A stretch of DNA of 64,000 nucleotides from Betaproteobacteria bacterium (GTDB lineage: Bacteria > Pseudomonadota > Gammaproteobacteria > Burkholderiales > Rhodocyclaceae): the NCBI GenBank assembly GCA_020621405.1, contig JAHRYN010000001.1:124001-188000 (forward strand), read 5' to 3'. Position 1 is the stretch's first letter. Each line of letters opens with the position of its first letter. The notes under the pieces are model-generated. The model made no database searches and was not told the DNA's origin. It saw only the letters and a list, made by a program, of their open reading frames with translations. The translations under genes and the position numbers were made by a program. Shown here in pieces: positions 48,087-56,884 of this stretch.

Positions 48087-48778
48087 GCCCGGCCACCGGC
48101 CATCAGACGTTCCGCCGTGGTCCGGGCAACCTTGTCGCGCACATAGAGCGGCGCAGCCAGCGCCGGATCCATCGCCTTGCCGGCCTTCATCGCCTGCACG
48201 CCCAACCGCGCAATAGCTCGTGCATGGGCGGAAAGCCCGGCATCGAGCGACGCCAGTCCGTCAACCCAGGGCAGCGTCCGGACTGATTCCAGCGCAAAAC
48301 CACTGCCGCAGCCATGCCAGGCAGCTCGATCGCCGGCGGGTCCGGCGAGCTGCGCGGGCGCCCCGACATTGACCGGAGAACAGGCACGAACGTCCTCGCC
48401 TGCAACTTCGTAGGTCGCGCTGTAGACCTCGCTCATGCGCGCATCGACACAGCAGAAACGAAAGCCGTCACCGGCCGCCAATGCCAGTGCTTCGAGCGTG
48501 GGAACCGCCACGACAGGCAGACCGGCGCCGATTGCCAGCCCCTGTGCCACGGACACGGCAAGACGCAGGCCGGTAAAGCTGCCCGGACCAACGCTGAAGG
48601 CGATGCCATCGAGCCGGCCAAGCGCAAGCCCGGTCTCGGCCAGAAGTTCGCCTATCCAGGGCAGCACGAAACGCGCGTGCGTGCCCGGCGTTCCTCCTTC
48701 GCGGAACACGGTTTCGCCACCCGTCAACAGGGCCACCGACGCAGTTTCGGCGGAGGTTTCAAGCGCAAGCAGATTCAT
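48083..48778 (-). CDS. tsaB: tRNA threonylcarbamoyladenosine synthesis protein TsaB
   Basis: Protein of 231 residues of the ASKHA fold. It starts with the family motif LLALETSAETASVAL, followed by GTHARFVLPWIGELLAE and FSVGPGSFTGLRLAVSVAQG. TsaB scaffolds TsaD and TsaE to make t6A at position 37 of ANN-decoding tRNAs. It is the first gene of the tsaB-rimI-uracil glycosylase operon and is divergent from the TPR response regulator. Confidence 0.94.
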   Translation of the reverse strand: MNLLALETSAETASVALLTGGETVFREGGTPGTHARFVLPWIGELLAETGLALGRLDGIAFSVGPGSFTGLRLAVSVAQGLAIGAGLPVVAVPTLEALALAAGDGFRFCCVDARMSEVYSATYEVAGEDVRACSPVNVGAPAQLAGPAGDRAAWHGCGSGFALESVRTLPWVDGLASLDAGLSAHARAIARLGVQAMKAGKAMDPALAAPLYVRDKVARTTAERLMAGGRA

Positions 48779-48947
48779 GCATCTCGGAAATTCGTCGCAA
48801 GCCGGGATTGTAGGGGCTCACGGCCGGCAATTCGAGGTCCGTGTCGGTCGGGACAAGCTTTCCCCCGGTCGTCACGCTTCAAGTTCATGCATGCCGTTGC
48901 CGTTAGAACGTTCTATATTTCATATTCTTGAACCGCGCGCCGACCGA

Positions 48948-50519
48948 ATGTTCCTGCCGACCGAAGTACTGGACAAGATGCGCGTGGTCATTGCGGACGC
49001 CAATCAGGTGGTCCGCACCTGGGTGCGTACACAGCTGTCGCAGGCCGGCGTCAAGTACGTGACGATAGCCGGCAACTCGACCGAGTTGCTGCGCCAGTGC
49101 TCGGTCACGACGCCGGACGTGGTGCTGTGCGACTACAACTTCGGTGAAAAGCACGACGGCCTGCGCACGCTGGAAGAACTGCGCCTGAACAACATCCTCC
49201 CGCTGTCGTCGGTCTTCATGATCGTGACCGGCGACCGCGTCCGCAAGCGGGTCGTGTCGGCTGCCGAATTCGCGCCGGACGACTATCTGCTCAAGCCCTT
49301 CACCTCGGGACAGCTGGGCGAGCGCCTGGTGCGCGCAGTCGAGAAGAAGCATGCGCTGAAGGCGATCTACGAACAGATGGCGGCGCGCAATCTCGAACGC
49401 GTCATCAGCGAATGCGACAAGACGCTGGCGCGCACGCCGCGCTACTCGATGGACGCCCTGCGCATCCGTGCCGAAGCGCTGATCGCACTCGGCCGTGTCG
49501 ATGAGGCAGCCGAGATATACAAGGCCATCATGGCCAACAACACCGTGCCATGGGCACGCATCGGCTATGCGATGGTGCTGCGCGAGCGCGGCTTCGCGCA
49601 GGAGGCGGCCGAACAGGCCGCACAGCTCAGCGAGGAATTCCCAGATTTCATGGGCGTCTATGACTTTCTGGGCGAACTGCACGAGCGCAACGGCGAACTC
49701 ACCCAGGCGCTGACCTACTACGAACGTGCCGATGCGATCGCACCCGACAACCTCCGCCGCATGCGCTACATCGGCGAACTTTGCCTGGAATCCGGCGACG
49801 CCGAACGCGCCGCTTCGGTCATGCGGAAAGTGATAGCCCGCACCGAAGGCAGTTCGCTGGCATGCGCGGACGATCATCTGACGCTGATCAAGAGTCTGGT
49901 CGGCCTGCCAGAAACCGACGCCGAAGTGGTCCAGCGCATGAACGAGATGCGCACCATGCTCGGCGAAGGGGAACGTGCGACGGTCATTTCAGACATTGTC
50001 GAAGCCAGGCGCTGCAGCCAGCGCGGCGACGACGAAGGTGCCCGCCGAGCGGTCGACAGTGCGCTCGAGGCTCACGGCAGGCTGCGCACGCCGGACGCGC
50101 TGGCGACCAGCGAGCTGGCGGATGCCTGCTTTCGCGTCGACAAGCAGGATGCGGCCGACAAGCTGCTCGCCCAGCTGGGCGACACACCGGGCGCCGTCCC
50201 GAACCGGCTGAAGCGCCAGCAGAAGCAGTCTGCACGGGAGCGTGCACAGGCGGCCGCTGCGATGCTCGAAGCGGAAGTCGCGCAGGGGCCGGATCTGGAA
50301 CACATCGGCGCCGAGCTCGAACGGCTGACCGTGCTGATCAAGCGGCTGGATCCTCGCTGGGACGACACGCTGGCGCAGGAGGCACGCGACATCCTGATCG
50401 ACGTATTCACGTTGGCGCCGCGCGAACGCCGGGTCATCGACGCCCACATCCACTACAACCGGGTGGCGCAGAAGCACGGTTTCGACCGGCACAAGCCGAC
50501 CGCACGCGCCGCCACCTGA
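48948..50519 (+). CDS. Response regulator with TPR-like C-terminal region
   Basis: Protein of about 523 residues. The receiver domain (10-130) has VVIADANQ, the phosphoacceptor Asp62 in VVLCDYNFG, Thr in FMIVTGD and Lys116 in DDYLLKPFTSGQ. Residues 130-330 look like tetratricopeptide repeats (MDALRIRAEALIALGRVDEA, YDFLGELHERNGELTQALTY), followed by a further helical part to the end. No DNA-binding or enzymatic output is visible, so it probably acts as a phosphorylation-controlled scaffold. The start is uncertain: 48891, 48948 and 48978 are all possible. No kinase is adjacent. Confidence 0.82.
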   Translation: MFLPTEVLDKMRVVIADANQVVRTWVRTQLSQAGVKYVTIAGNSTELLRQCSVTTPDVVLCDYNFGEKHDGLRTLEELRLNNILPLSSVFMIVTGDRVRKRVVSAAEFAPDDYLLKPFTSGQLGERLVRAVEKKHALKAIYEQMAARNLERVISECDKTLARTPRYSMDALRIRAEALIALGRVDEAAEIYKAIMANNTVPWARIGYAMVLRERGFAQEAAEQAAQLSEEFPDFMGVYDFLGELHERNGELTQALTYYERADAIAPDNLRRMRYIGELCLESGDAERAASVMRKVIARTEGSSLACADDHLTLIKSLVGLPETDAEVVQRMNEMRTMLGEGERATVISDIVEARRCSQRGDDEGARRAVDSALEAHGRLRTPDALATSELADACFRVDKQDAADKLLAQLGDTPGAVPNRLKRQQKQSARERAQAAAAMLEAEVAQGPDLEHIGAELERLTVLIKRLDPRWDDTLAQEARDILIDVFTLAPRERRVIDAHIHYNRVAQKHGFDRHKPTARAAT

Positions 50520-50631
50520 ACGCCTCGGACTTTCAGCAGGCCGTTTGACGTCAGCAAGGTCATCGCTGCCAGTGGCGCGCAACTGTCGAGGAAAATGAGG
50601 ATGCGCCGCCTGTCAATGAAACAGGGGCCAC

Positions 50632-50659
50632 AAAAGAAAACCTGCCATGAGAGGCAGGT
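50632..50659 (-). terminator. Intrinsic terminator for the small secreted gene at 50738
   Basis: On the minus strand ACCTGCC (50659-50653) pairs with GGCAGGT (50646-50640) around a six-base loop and is followed by TTTCTTTT. It lies about 80 bases past the stop of the minus-strand gene. The plus strand has no T run, so it does not serve the TPR regulator. Confidence 0.75.
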
Positions 50660-50737
50660 CAGTCAGCCACGGGCCGATGACCCGCAACGGAAACGGACGG
50701 GCGCACTGCGGGAATTTCCCGAACAGCGAATGGCCGG

Positions 50738-51073
50738 TCAGGGTTCCGGCGCATCGCGATACAGCTCCTTGGCGGCATCGCGGATGTCGCGCCGGAGCTG
50801 GCGTCGCTCTTCCGGTGTCAGTCCCGGGCCACGCTGATCGCCATAACCGAGACGTCGCGCCGACGGTGCATCGCCATCGATGCGGCGCATCGGCGGCATG
50901 GCGCCACCGGCGGGAATCACACGCTCCATGCGCTGCGGCTCGACGAAACTGCTCCGTCCTCCCGGATCTCCGGCAGCCGCCTGCACGTGTGCCGAAGCAA
51001 CGAACGCTGCGCCCATGCAGGAGCAGAGGATGGACCGACGCAAACGCATGGTTGTCAGGTCTGCACACTTCAT
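50738..51073 (-). CDS. Small secreted protein of unknown function
   Basis: Protein of 111 residues with an N-terminal signal sequence (SILCSCMGAAFVASAHVQA, cleavage near residue 33). The mature part is rich in Arg, Pro and Gly. It ends in an acidic-basic helix (LTPEERRQLRRDIRDAAKEL), a pattern seen in other small periplasmic betaproteobacterial proteins. AGGAG lies nine bases before the ATG at 51073; an internal ATG at 51049 would shorten the signal peptide. It is 24 bases after the next small secreted gene, so the pair is probably an operon. Confidence 0.65.
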   Translation of the reverse strand: MKCADLTTMRLRRSILCSCMGAAFVASAHVQAAAGDPGGRSSFVEPQRMERVIPAGGAMPPMRRIDGDAPSARRLGYGDQRGPGLTPEERRQLRRDIRDAAKELYRDAPEP

Positions 51074-51097
51074 CCGCTTCGACTCCTCACGATCCGC

Positions 51098-51409
51098 TCA
51101 CTGTTCGATTGTCCGGCCATCCGCCGCGCTGGCAACCCGCTCGCCCGTGCCGACCGGATTGTAAAGGTAGAGGCTGGAGCGGTGTAGTGCGTACTGCCAC
51201 GCCAGATGGTCTGCCACCGCCCGCTCCGCGACATGACATCCACGATCATCCGTCTCGCCCTTGCCGGACGGCGCCGCGGTCGGCCCGCACTGCACCGTGT
51301 CAAGCTGCTGTACCGCTGGTGCGGCAATCGCCGATCTGGCATTCGCCGGCACCGCGACGAATGCAATACTGCAAAGGCACGCAGCCACTCCCGTTCTCAA
51401 CCTGATCAC
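51098..51409 (-). CDS. Small secreted protein of unknown function
   Basis: Protein of about 103 residues with a signal peptide (VAACLCSIAFVAVPANA). The start is probably GTG at 51409, seven bases after AGGGGA; a GTG at 51430 would put this Shine-Dalgarno inside the gene. The mature part has two cysteines (TVQCGP, RGCHVAE) that could form a disulfide. I recognise no family. It is divergent from the OmpR-type regulator, with a 183-base spacer shared by both promoters. Confidence 0.55.
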   Translation of the reverse strand: MIRLRTGVAACLCSIAFVAVPANARSAIAAPAVQQLDTVQCGPTAAPSGKGETDDRGCHVAERAVADHLAWQYALHRSSLYLYNPVGTGERVASAADGRTIEQ

Positions 51410-51592
51410 GACATTTCCCCTGAGGCGCACAGGCGCCAGTGTTCCATGTTTTTGACGATCATGGCGACAGGCTGTAAAGCGGATGTGAGTGCCCTGTCAG
51501 GCTTTGTAAGCGCTGGTAACTGCACGCCTGGCGCGTTACATCCGCTCACTGCGTGATTGAACTGGCAGGAGCCACTCGGGTAGCATCCGGAC

Positions 51593-52321
51593 ATGGAAGA
51601 AAAAAAACGCAAGGTCCTCATCGTCGATGACGACGCCCGGCTCCGTGCCCTGCTCGAGCGTTATCTCGGCGAGCAGGGATTTTCGGTCAAGGCCGTGGCA
51701 GACAGCGCCCAGATGGACCGGGCGCTGGCACGCGAACTTTATGATCTGATGGTGCTCGACCTGATGCTGCCGGGCGAGGACGGTCTGGCGATCTGCCGGC
51801 GCCTGCGTGCGCAGGAGAACACCATTCCGGTGGTCATGCTGACCGCCAAGGGCGATGAAGTCGACCGCATCGTCGGACTCGAAATGGGCGCCGACGACTA
51901 CCTGCCCAAACCTTTCAACCCGCGCGAGCTGGTGGCCCGGATCAACGCCGTGCTGCGCCGACAGGCCCCGAAGCCGCCGCCGGGCGCACCGGCACTCGAC
52001 GAACGCGTCGTGCGTTTCGGTCAGGTCGAGGTAAACCTCGCGGCCCGCACGCTGACACGCGACGGACAGGAACAGGTGCTGACGACCGGCGAATTCTCGC
52101 TGCTGAAGGTGCTGCTGGAATCGCCGCGCGTGCCGCTGTCGCGCGACAAGCTGATGGAACTGGCGCGCGGCCGCGAATACGACGCCTTCGACCGCTCGAT
52201 CGATGTGCAGATGTCGCGCCTGCGCAAGCTGGTCGAGGATGATCCGGCCAAGCCGCGCTACCTGCAGACGGTGTGGGGCTTCGGCTACGTATTCGTTCCC
52301 GACGGCACGCGGCATGGCTGA
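51593..52321 (+). CDS. ompR: OmpR-family response regulator
   Basis: Regulator of 242 residues with a receiver (KVLIVDDDARLRALLERYL, Asp56 in LMVLDLMLPGEDG, Lys106 in DDYLPKPFNPREL) and a C-terminal winged helix (FSLLKVLLESPRVPLSRDKL, SIDVQMSRLRKLVEDDP, VWGFGYVFVP). The sequence is close to OmpR itself. Its kinase gene follows after 24 bases. The upstream region has a TTGACG at 51452-51457 with only a weak -10, so no promoter is called. Target genes are not evident; the divergent small secreted genes are candidates. Confidence 0.9.
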   Translation: MEEKKRKVLIVDDDARLRALLERYLGEQGFSVKAVADSAQMDRALARELYDLMVLDLMLPGEDGLAICRRLRAQENTIPVVMLTAKGDEVDRIVGLEMGADDYLPKPFNPRELVARINAVLRRQAPKPPPGAPALDERVVRFGQVEVNLAARTLTRDGQEQVLTTGEFSLLKVLLESPRVPLSRDKLMELARGREYDAFDRSIDVQMSRLRKLVEDDPAKPRYLQTVWGFGYVFVPDGTRHG

Positions 52322-52345
52322 CGGTCCGGCCGGACGCCCGTCGAC

Positions 52346-53779
52346 GTGGTGAGGCGGCCGCGCCGCCGCGGCAGCTTCTATCGCTGGACCGGCCAGACCA
52401 TAGGCGTTCCGCTGCGCCGCTTCCCGCTGCTGCCGCGTTCGCTGCTGGCACGGACCTTTCTGCTGCTGGCCGCGCTGCTGACCGCCTCCGTGCTCGCCTG
52501 GTCAGGCATCTACGCCTGGCTCGAGCAGGTACCGCGGGCGCAGCAGGCGGCGCAGATCATCATCAGCGTCATCAACCTCACACGTGCGTCGCTGGTCAGT
52601 GCCGACCCGCAGCGACGCCTCGAACTGCTGACCGAGCTGTCGATGCGCGAAGGCCTGCGCATCTATCCGGACGGCGATATTCCGAGCTTCGAGCCGATAG
52701 AGGGTGATCGCACGCTCGTGCCGATCGAACAGGAACTGCGCAAGCGGCTCGATCCGCGTACCCGCATCGTCGTGTCCAAGGGACTGCAGAGCGGCCTGTT
52801 CGTCAGTTTCAGCATCGCCGACAACGAGGGCGTGGACGACTACTGGCTGATGCTGCCGCGCAACCGCATCGAGCGGCCGCTGGCGCTAGAACTGATCGGC
52901 TGGGGTACGGCAGCGCTGCTGCTGGCGCTTGGCGGCGCCTATCTGATCGTGCGCCGGGTGACACTGCCGCTGTCGGCGATGAAACGCGCGGCGCGCGCCA
53001 TCGGCCGCGGCGAGCGCCCTGCCCCGTTGCCCGAACGCGGTGCCGAGGAACTGGCCGAAGTGGCGCACGCCTTCAACCAGATGGCCGACGACCTGGCGCG
53101 CATCGAGGACGAACGTGCGCTCATCCTGGCCGGCATTTCGCACGACCTGCGCACGCCATTGACCCGGCTGCGCCTGGACATGGAAATGGCCGGACTCGAT
53201 CCGGCGACGGTGCGCGGCATGAGTGCCGACATCGACGACATGGACAAGATCATCGGCCAGTTCCTCGATTTCGCGCGCATCACGACCGGCGAAGACCCGA
53301 TCACCGGCGATCTCGCGAGTCTGGTTCTGGAAGCGGCCCAGTCCTACACCCGACACGGCTTTCCGGTCAGCGCGACACGCATAGAGCCGGTGCCGGCCAT
53401 GCGCTTCCGGCCGCTGGCGATACGCCGCTGCATCAACAACCTGGTCGACAATGCCCTGCGCCATGCCGGCGAGGACAAGCCGGTGGAACTGTCCTGCGTG
53501 CTGGTCGGCCACGAAGCGCGCATCGACATCAGCGACCGCGGGCCGGGCATTCCGCCGGAACAGATAGACCGCCTGAAACGGCCGTTCACCCGTCTGGACA
53601 ACTCGCGCGCCGGCCAGAGCGGTGCCGGTCTCGGGCTGGCCATCGTCGAACGCACGCTGCGCGCGCACGGCGGCCGTTTCGACCTGGTCGCGCGCGAGGG
53701 TGGCGGCCTCACGGCGAGGCTGTGGCTGCCGACCCGTCCGGGCGTCATCACTCCGAAGGACAAGCCGGCGCCTCAGTGA
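52346..53779 (+). CDS. envZ: EnvZ-like sensor histidine kinase
   Basis: Kinase of 477 residues starting at GTG. Two membrane helices (about 33-55 and 180-205) flank a periplasmic domain. A HAMP segment (VTLPLSAMKRAARAIGRGER) leads to the phosphoacceptor His266 in GISHDLRTPLTRLRLDMEMA, which closely matches EnvZ. The ATPase domain has NLVDNALRHAG, ISDRGPGIP and GAGLGLAIV. It should phosphorylate the OmpR-type regulator encoded upstream. The sensed signal may differ from the osmotic one. Confidence 0.9.
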   Translation: MVRRPRRRGSFYRWTGQTIGVPLRRFPLLPRSLLARTFLLLAALLTASVLAWSGIYAWLEQVPRAQQAAQIIISVINLTRASLVSADPQRRLELLTELSMREGLRIYPDGDIPSFEPIEGDRTLVPIEQELRKRLDPRTRIVVSKGLQSGLFVSFSIADNEGVDDYWLMLPRNRIERPLALELIGWGTAALLLALGGAYLIVRRVTLPLSAMKRAARAIGRGERPAPLPERGAEELAEVAHAFNQMADDLARIEDERALILAGISHDLRTPLTRLRLDMEMAGLDPATVRGMSADIDDMDKIIGQFLDFARITTGEDPITGDLASLVLEAAQSYTRHGFPVSATRIEPVPAMRFRPLAIRRCINNLVDNALRHAGEDKPVELSCVLVGHEARIDISDRGPGIPPEQIDRLKRPFTRLDNSRAGQSGAGLGLAIVERTLRAHGGRFDLVAREGGGLTARLWLPTRPGVITPKDKPAPQ

Positions 53780-53786
53780 CGGTGCC

Positions 53787-54575
53787 TCAGTGCACCGTGC
53801 TGTCTTCCGCCGCCGCGGTTTCGGCCGGAGCCGCTTCGGGTGCCGGATCGGCCGCACCGCGCGTCGCCGTGCGGTCGAGCAGCACACGCAGATGGCCGAG
53901 CGACAGCAGTTGCGCGTACACCAGTCCGAGCCAGCCACGGCGGAACAGATCGACCGCCGCCGCCGCCGACAGCGCCTGCAGCTTCGCCTCATCGATCACC
54001 CACAGACCGTCGAGGCGGAATTTGCGGCCGTCGTTCAGCTCGGCCATCGCGCTCATTTCATTGAGCAGGCCGAGCTGTTCGACCTCGCGGCAGAACTCGG
54101 CCGTGCGCTGCGCCTCATTCTGGTAGCCCTGCACGAAAGCCAGCGCATTCTTCAGGAACGCCGTCTCGGCGCCCGCCTCGTCGAACAGGCGCTCACCCTC
54201 TTCCGTATTGAAGCCGGGAAACTGCTCGTCCATGCAGACCAGCAGCTTGTCCGGTGCGTTGTTGTCCTGCACCGCGACGAAGGGATAGCGACGGACGAAG
54301 GCTGGCACATAGCGTGCGTCCCATTTGCCGTCGGCATCCAGATAGAGGTTTTCCGCGTCACGCAGGCCGAGCAGCGCCACCGGCACCAAACCGCCGGGCA
54401 GCCGGGCGAACACGATGGGGTACTCGCGCGCCACGTCGCCGAACTCCACCAGCGCCAGCGGCACGCAGTTGGTGCTGGCGGCAAAGCGCAGGTTGTCCTG
54501 CGGTTTCAAGCGCAGATCGCGGTGCGTGTCACGGTTCAGCACGACCACACTGTCGTAGAAAAGCAGCGTTTTCAT
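53787..54575 (-). CDS. SapC-family protein
   Basis: Protein of 262 residues of the SapC family (named from the Campylobacter S-layer locus, function unsettled). Typical features are the early FAASTNCVPLALVEFGDVAR, YPIVFARLPGGLVPVALLGL, WDARYVPAFVRRYPFVAV and LFDEAGAETAFLKNALAFVQ. An Ala/Pro/Glu-rich tail of about 25 residues ends the protein. AAGGA lies five bases before the ATG. It converges on envZ with an eight-base gap and is divergent from the haemoglobin gene. Confidence 0.78.
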   Translation of the reverse strand: MKTLLFYDSVVVLNRDTHRDLRLKPQDNLRFAASTNCVPLALVEFGDVAREYPIVFARLPGGLVPVALLGLRDAENLYLDADGKWDARYVPAFVRRYPFVAVQDNNAPDKLLVCMDEQFPGFNTEEGERLFDEAGAETAFLKNALAFVQGYQNEAQRTAEFCREVEQLGLLNEMSAMAELNDGRKFRLDGLWVIDEAKLQALSAAAAVDLFRRGWLGLVYAQLLSLGHLRVLLDRTATRGAADPAPEAAPAETAAAEDSTVH

Positions 54576-54719
54576 TGGAATCCTTCGGGTGGATGGGCAA
54601 CGGCGAGGCGGATTCTATGCCGTCCGCGATGACGGTCCCGCGAAAAACGCCCGCGCCGCGCCCAAAGTCTGCGCCGCATCGCGATATAAAATCACGGATC
54701 ACCGAAACGTATCGACACC

Positions 54720-55112
54720 ATGAACCAGACCGCCACGACCTTCTATGACCACATCGGTGGCGAGCCGACCGTACGCAAGCTGGTCGACCGCTTCTACGAA
54801 CTGATGGACACGCTGCCGGAGGCCTACGGTGTCCGCAAGCTGCACCCGGCCGACCTGTCAGGTTCGGCCCAGAAGCTGTTCATGTATCTGTCCGGCTGGC
54901 TGGGTGGCCCGCAGCTGTTCGTGCAGGCCTACGGGCACCCGCGTCTGCGTGCCCGGCACCTGCCATTCGAGATCGGCGAGGCGGAGCGCGACCAGTGGCT
55001 GATGTGCATGCGCCAGGCGATACACGAGGTGTTGCCGGCCGATGAAGCCAATGAGCAGCTGTGGAAGGCGCTGGAAGATCTGGCCGACCACATGCGCAAC
55101 ATGGCTGGCTGA
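54720..55112 (+). CDS. Group II truncated haemoglobin
   Basis: Globin of 130 residues. Features of group II (trHbO) are YDHIGGEPTVRKLVDRFYEL, YLSGWLGGPQLFVQAYGHPR, the proximal histidine in RARHLPFEIGEAERDQWL, and a tryptophan at the G8-type position. It binds haem and O2 and may handle oxygen or NO stress. A TATAAA lies at 54685-54690, 30 bases upstream, as a possible -10, but without a good -35. Confidence 0.93.
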   Translation: MNQTATTFYDHIGGEPTVRKLVDRFYELMDTLPEAYGVRKLHPADLSGSAQKLFMYLSGWLGGPQLFVQAYGHPRLRARHLPFEIGEAERDQWLMCMRQAIHEVLPADEANEQLWKALEDLADHMRNMAG

Positions 55113-55127
55113 ATTTCGCGCCAGGCC

Positions 55128-56249
55128 CTAGTCCAGGTCCCGCGTGACGGAGCGCAGCCGCAGCCGGCGCGCGTGTGCGTGACGCGCATGCAGCCGTGGA
55201 TCGGAGGCGACGATGCTGACCGTCTCGCCGATCACCATCACCACGCCGAGCACCGGCAGCACCAGCAGCAGGCCGGCCACGCCGGCCACCGCGCCGCCGA
55301 CGAAGATCATCAGCACGGTGATCAGCGGATGCATCTTCAGGCTGCGCCCTATCGTCAGCGGCATGAACACGAAGTCGTCGAGCAGGCGCACCAGCACGAA
55401 CAGGCCGACCGAGGCGTAGGCGATCGACGGCGAACCGGGAAAATCGGTGGCCGCGACCATGACCACCAGCGCGCAGCCGAGGATGGAGCCCACGTATGGC
55501 ACCCAGGCCAGCACGGCGGTAATCAGCCCCAGCAGCAGCGGTGAGGACAGGCCGATCAACCACAGCCCGGCCGCCAGACACAGCGCGTCGAGCACCGTAA
55601 GCTTGATCAGGCCCTGGAAGTAGGCGCGGGTGGTTCGATCCACTTCGTATAGCAGGTAGAGCGTGCGCTCGAAGTAGGCATTCGGCACGGCGCGCGCCAG
55701 GAAGCGCTGGAAGCGGCGCCCGTCGCGCAGGAAGAAGTAGGCAAGAAAAGGCGCCAGCATGACCGACGGCAGCCAGGCAGCGACCGACATCACCAGCGCC
55801 GGCAGCCGATCCTGCGCAAAACCCGCACCGGCAGCGGCGATGTGCGATGACACCGCATCCGCCACCCGAGCGTCGCGCATGAAGCGCGACTGCGCTTCCA
55901 GCGCGCGCAGCGTCTGGTCCAGCAGCGACAGTCCGCCCTGCAGATAGCGCAGGCCGGTTTCCTGTGCACTGACCGCGTGCGCCGCGAACCATGGCAGCAT
56001 CAGCGCACAGCACACCGCAAGCAGCAGCGCGAAGACGCCGACCGTGATGTTGGCCGCCGCTTCCTGCGAAAAACCGGCGAAGATCAGTCGCTGCATCGGC
56101 GGATACAGGAAGTAGTAGGCGATCAGGCCGAACAGGAAGGGCAGCACCAGCCACAGCATCTGCTGGAAGATGCAGAGCGTGACCGCGGTGACCAGCAGGA
56201 TGCCGCACCAGGCCAGCGGACCGGCGCCCGACGGCTGCAGCCGTCTCAC
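55128..56249 (-). CDS. AI-2E family membrane transporter
   Basis: Integral membrane protein of about 373 residues with seven to eight helices, including FLAYFFLRDGRRFQRFL, LITAVLAWVPYVGSILG, FVLVRLLDDFVFMPLTIG and HPLITVLMIFVGGAVAGVAG. These are the hallmarks of the AI-2E/PerM family (autoinducer export or Na+/H+ antiport in studied cases). I prefer the GTG at 56249, eight bases after TGAGG and ten after the upstream stop. An ATG at 56291 would overlap the cyclic-nucleotide gene by 32 bases. Substrate unknown. Confidence 0.85.
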   Translation of the reverse strand: MRRLQPSGAGPLAWCGILLVTAVTLCIFQQMLWLVLPFLFGLIAYYFLYPPMQRLIFAGFSQEAAANITVGVFALLLAVCCALMLPWFAAHAVSAQETGLRYLQGGLSLLDQTLRALEAQSRFMRDARVADAVSSHIAAAGAGFAQDRLPALVMSVAAWLPSVMLAPFLAYFFLRDGRRFQRFLARAVPNAYFERTLYLLYEVDRTTRAYFQGLIKLTVLDALCLAAGLWLIGLSSPLLLGLITAVLAWVPYVGSILGCALVVMVAATDFPGSPSIAYASVGLFVLVRLLDDFVFMPLTIGRSLKMHPLITVLMIFVGGAVAGVAGLLLVLPVLGVVMVIGETVSIVASDPRLHARHAHARRLRLRSVTRDLD

Positions 56250-56259
56250 TGGTGCGGCC

Positions 56260-56748
56260 TCACAGATGGCCCGCCTGACGCACGCCGGCATTGGCCTGGC
56301 GCAGCCGGCCGCCCAGATGGCGCGCCAGTGCCAGAGCGATCTTCGAAGCGATCTTCGGGTGGGTTTCCAGCAGGCTCATGAAGTCGGCACGGAAGAACAC
56401 CACCAGCAGACAGTCCGAATGAGCTCGCGCCTGCGCCGCCCGCGGCGCCTGATCGAGCAGCGCCAGTTCGCCGAACACCTCGCCCGGTCCCAGCAAGGCC
56501 AGTCGGGTCTGGCGTTCGCCGTCGGCCTGCAGGATTTCCACCTCGCCGGAGACGATCGCGTAGATCGCCTCGCCGTCGTCCCCCTCGTCGAACACGACTT
56601 CGCCGGCCAGGTAGCGGCGCTCGTGACGCAGCGCCTGAACCACCGCCAGTTCGCGCGCGTTCAGCGAGGAAAAAAGCCGGATCTGGCGCAGCGGATGCAG
56701 CACATCGTTTGCGGCGTTGCGGCCAAACAGACGCACCTCGGTCTCCAT
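56260..56748 (-). CDS. Cyclic-nucleotide-binding domain protein
   Basis: Protein of 162 residues consisting of one cNMP-binding domain (about 25-140): AIYAIVSGEVEIL and LGPGEVFGELALLDQAPRAA, the phosphate-binding cassette with GELALLD and the adjoining arginine. There is no helix-turn-helix, so it is not a Crp-type regulator. METEVRLFGR at 56748 is chosen over an ATG 17 codons upstream. It is co-transcribed with the AI-2E-type transporter and might gate or regulate it. Confidence 0.8.
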   Translation of the reverse strand: METEVRLFGRNAANDVLHPLRQIRLFSSLNARELAVVQALRHERRYLAGEVVFDEGDDGEAIYAIVSGEVEILQADGERQTRLALLGPGEVFGELALLDQAPRAAQARAHSDCLLVVFFRADFMSLLETHPKIASKIALALARHLGGRLRQANAGVRQAGHL

Positions 56749-56884
56749 TCTCGACGGGTGGGAACGCGTCGGAGCATACCGGCTTTTTGCATGCGCCAAA
56801 GGTCTGTTGATATTGGCGCGCCGGAAACGGAATTCAACCTATCCTTGCCGGTCTGACGCACGCCGACAACAAGAACGACGACCC

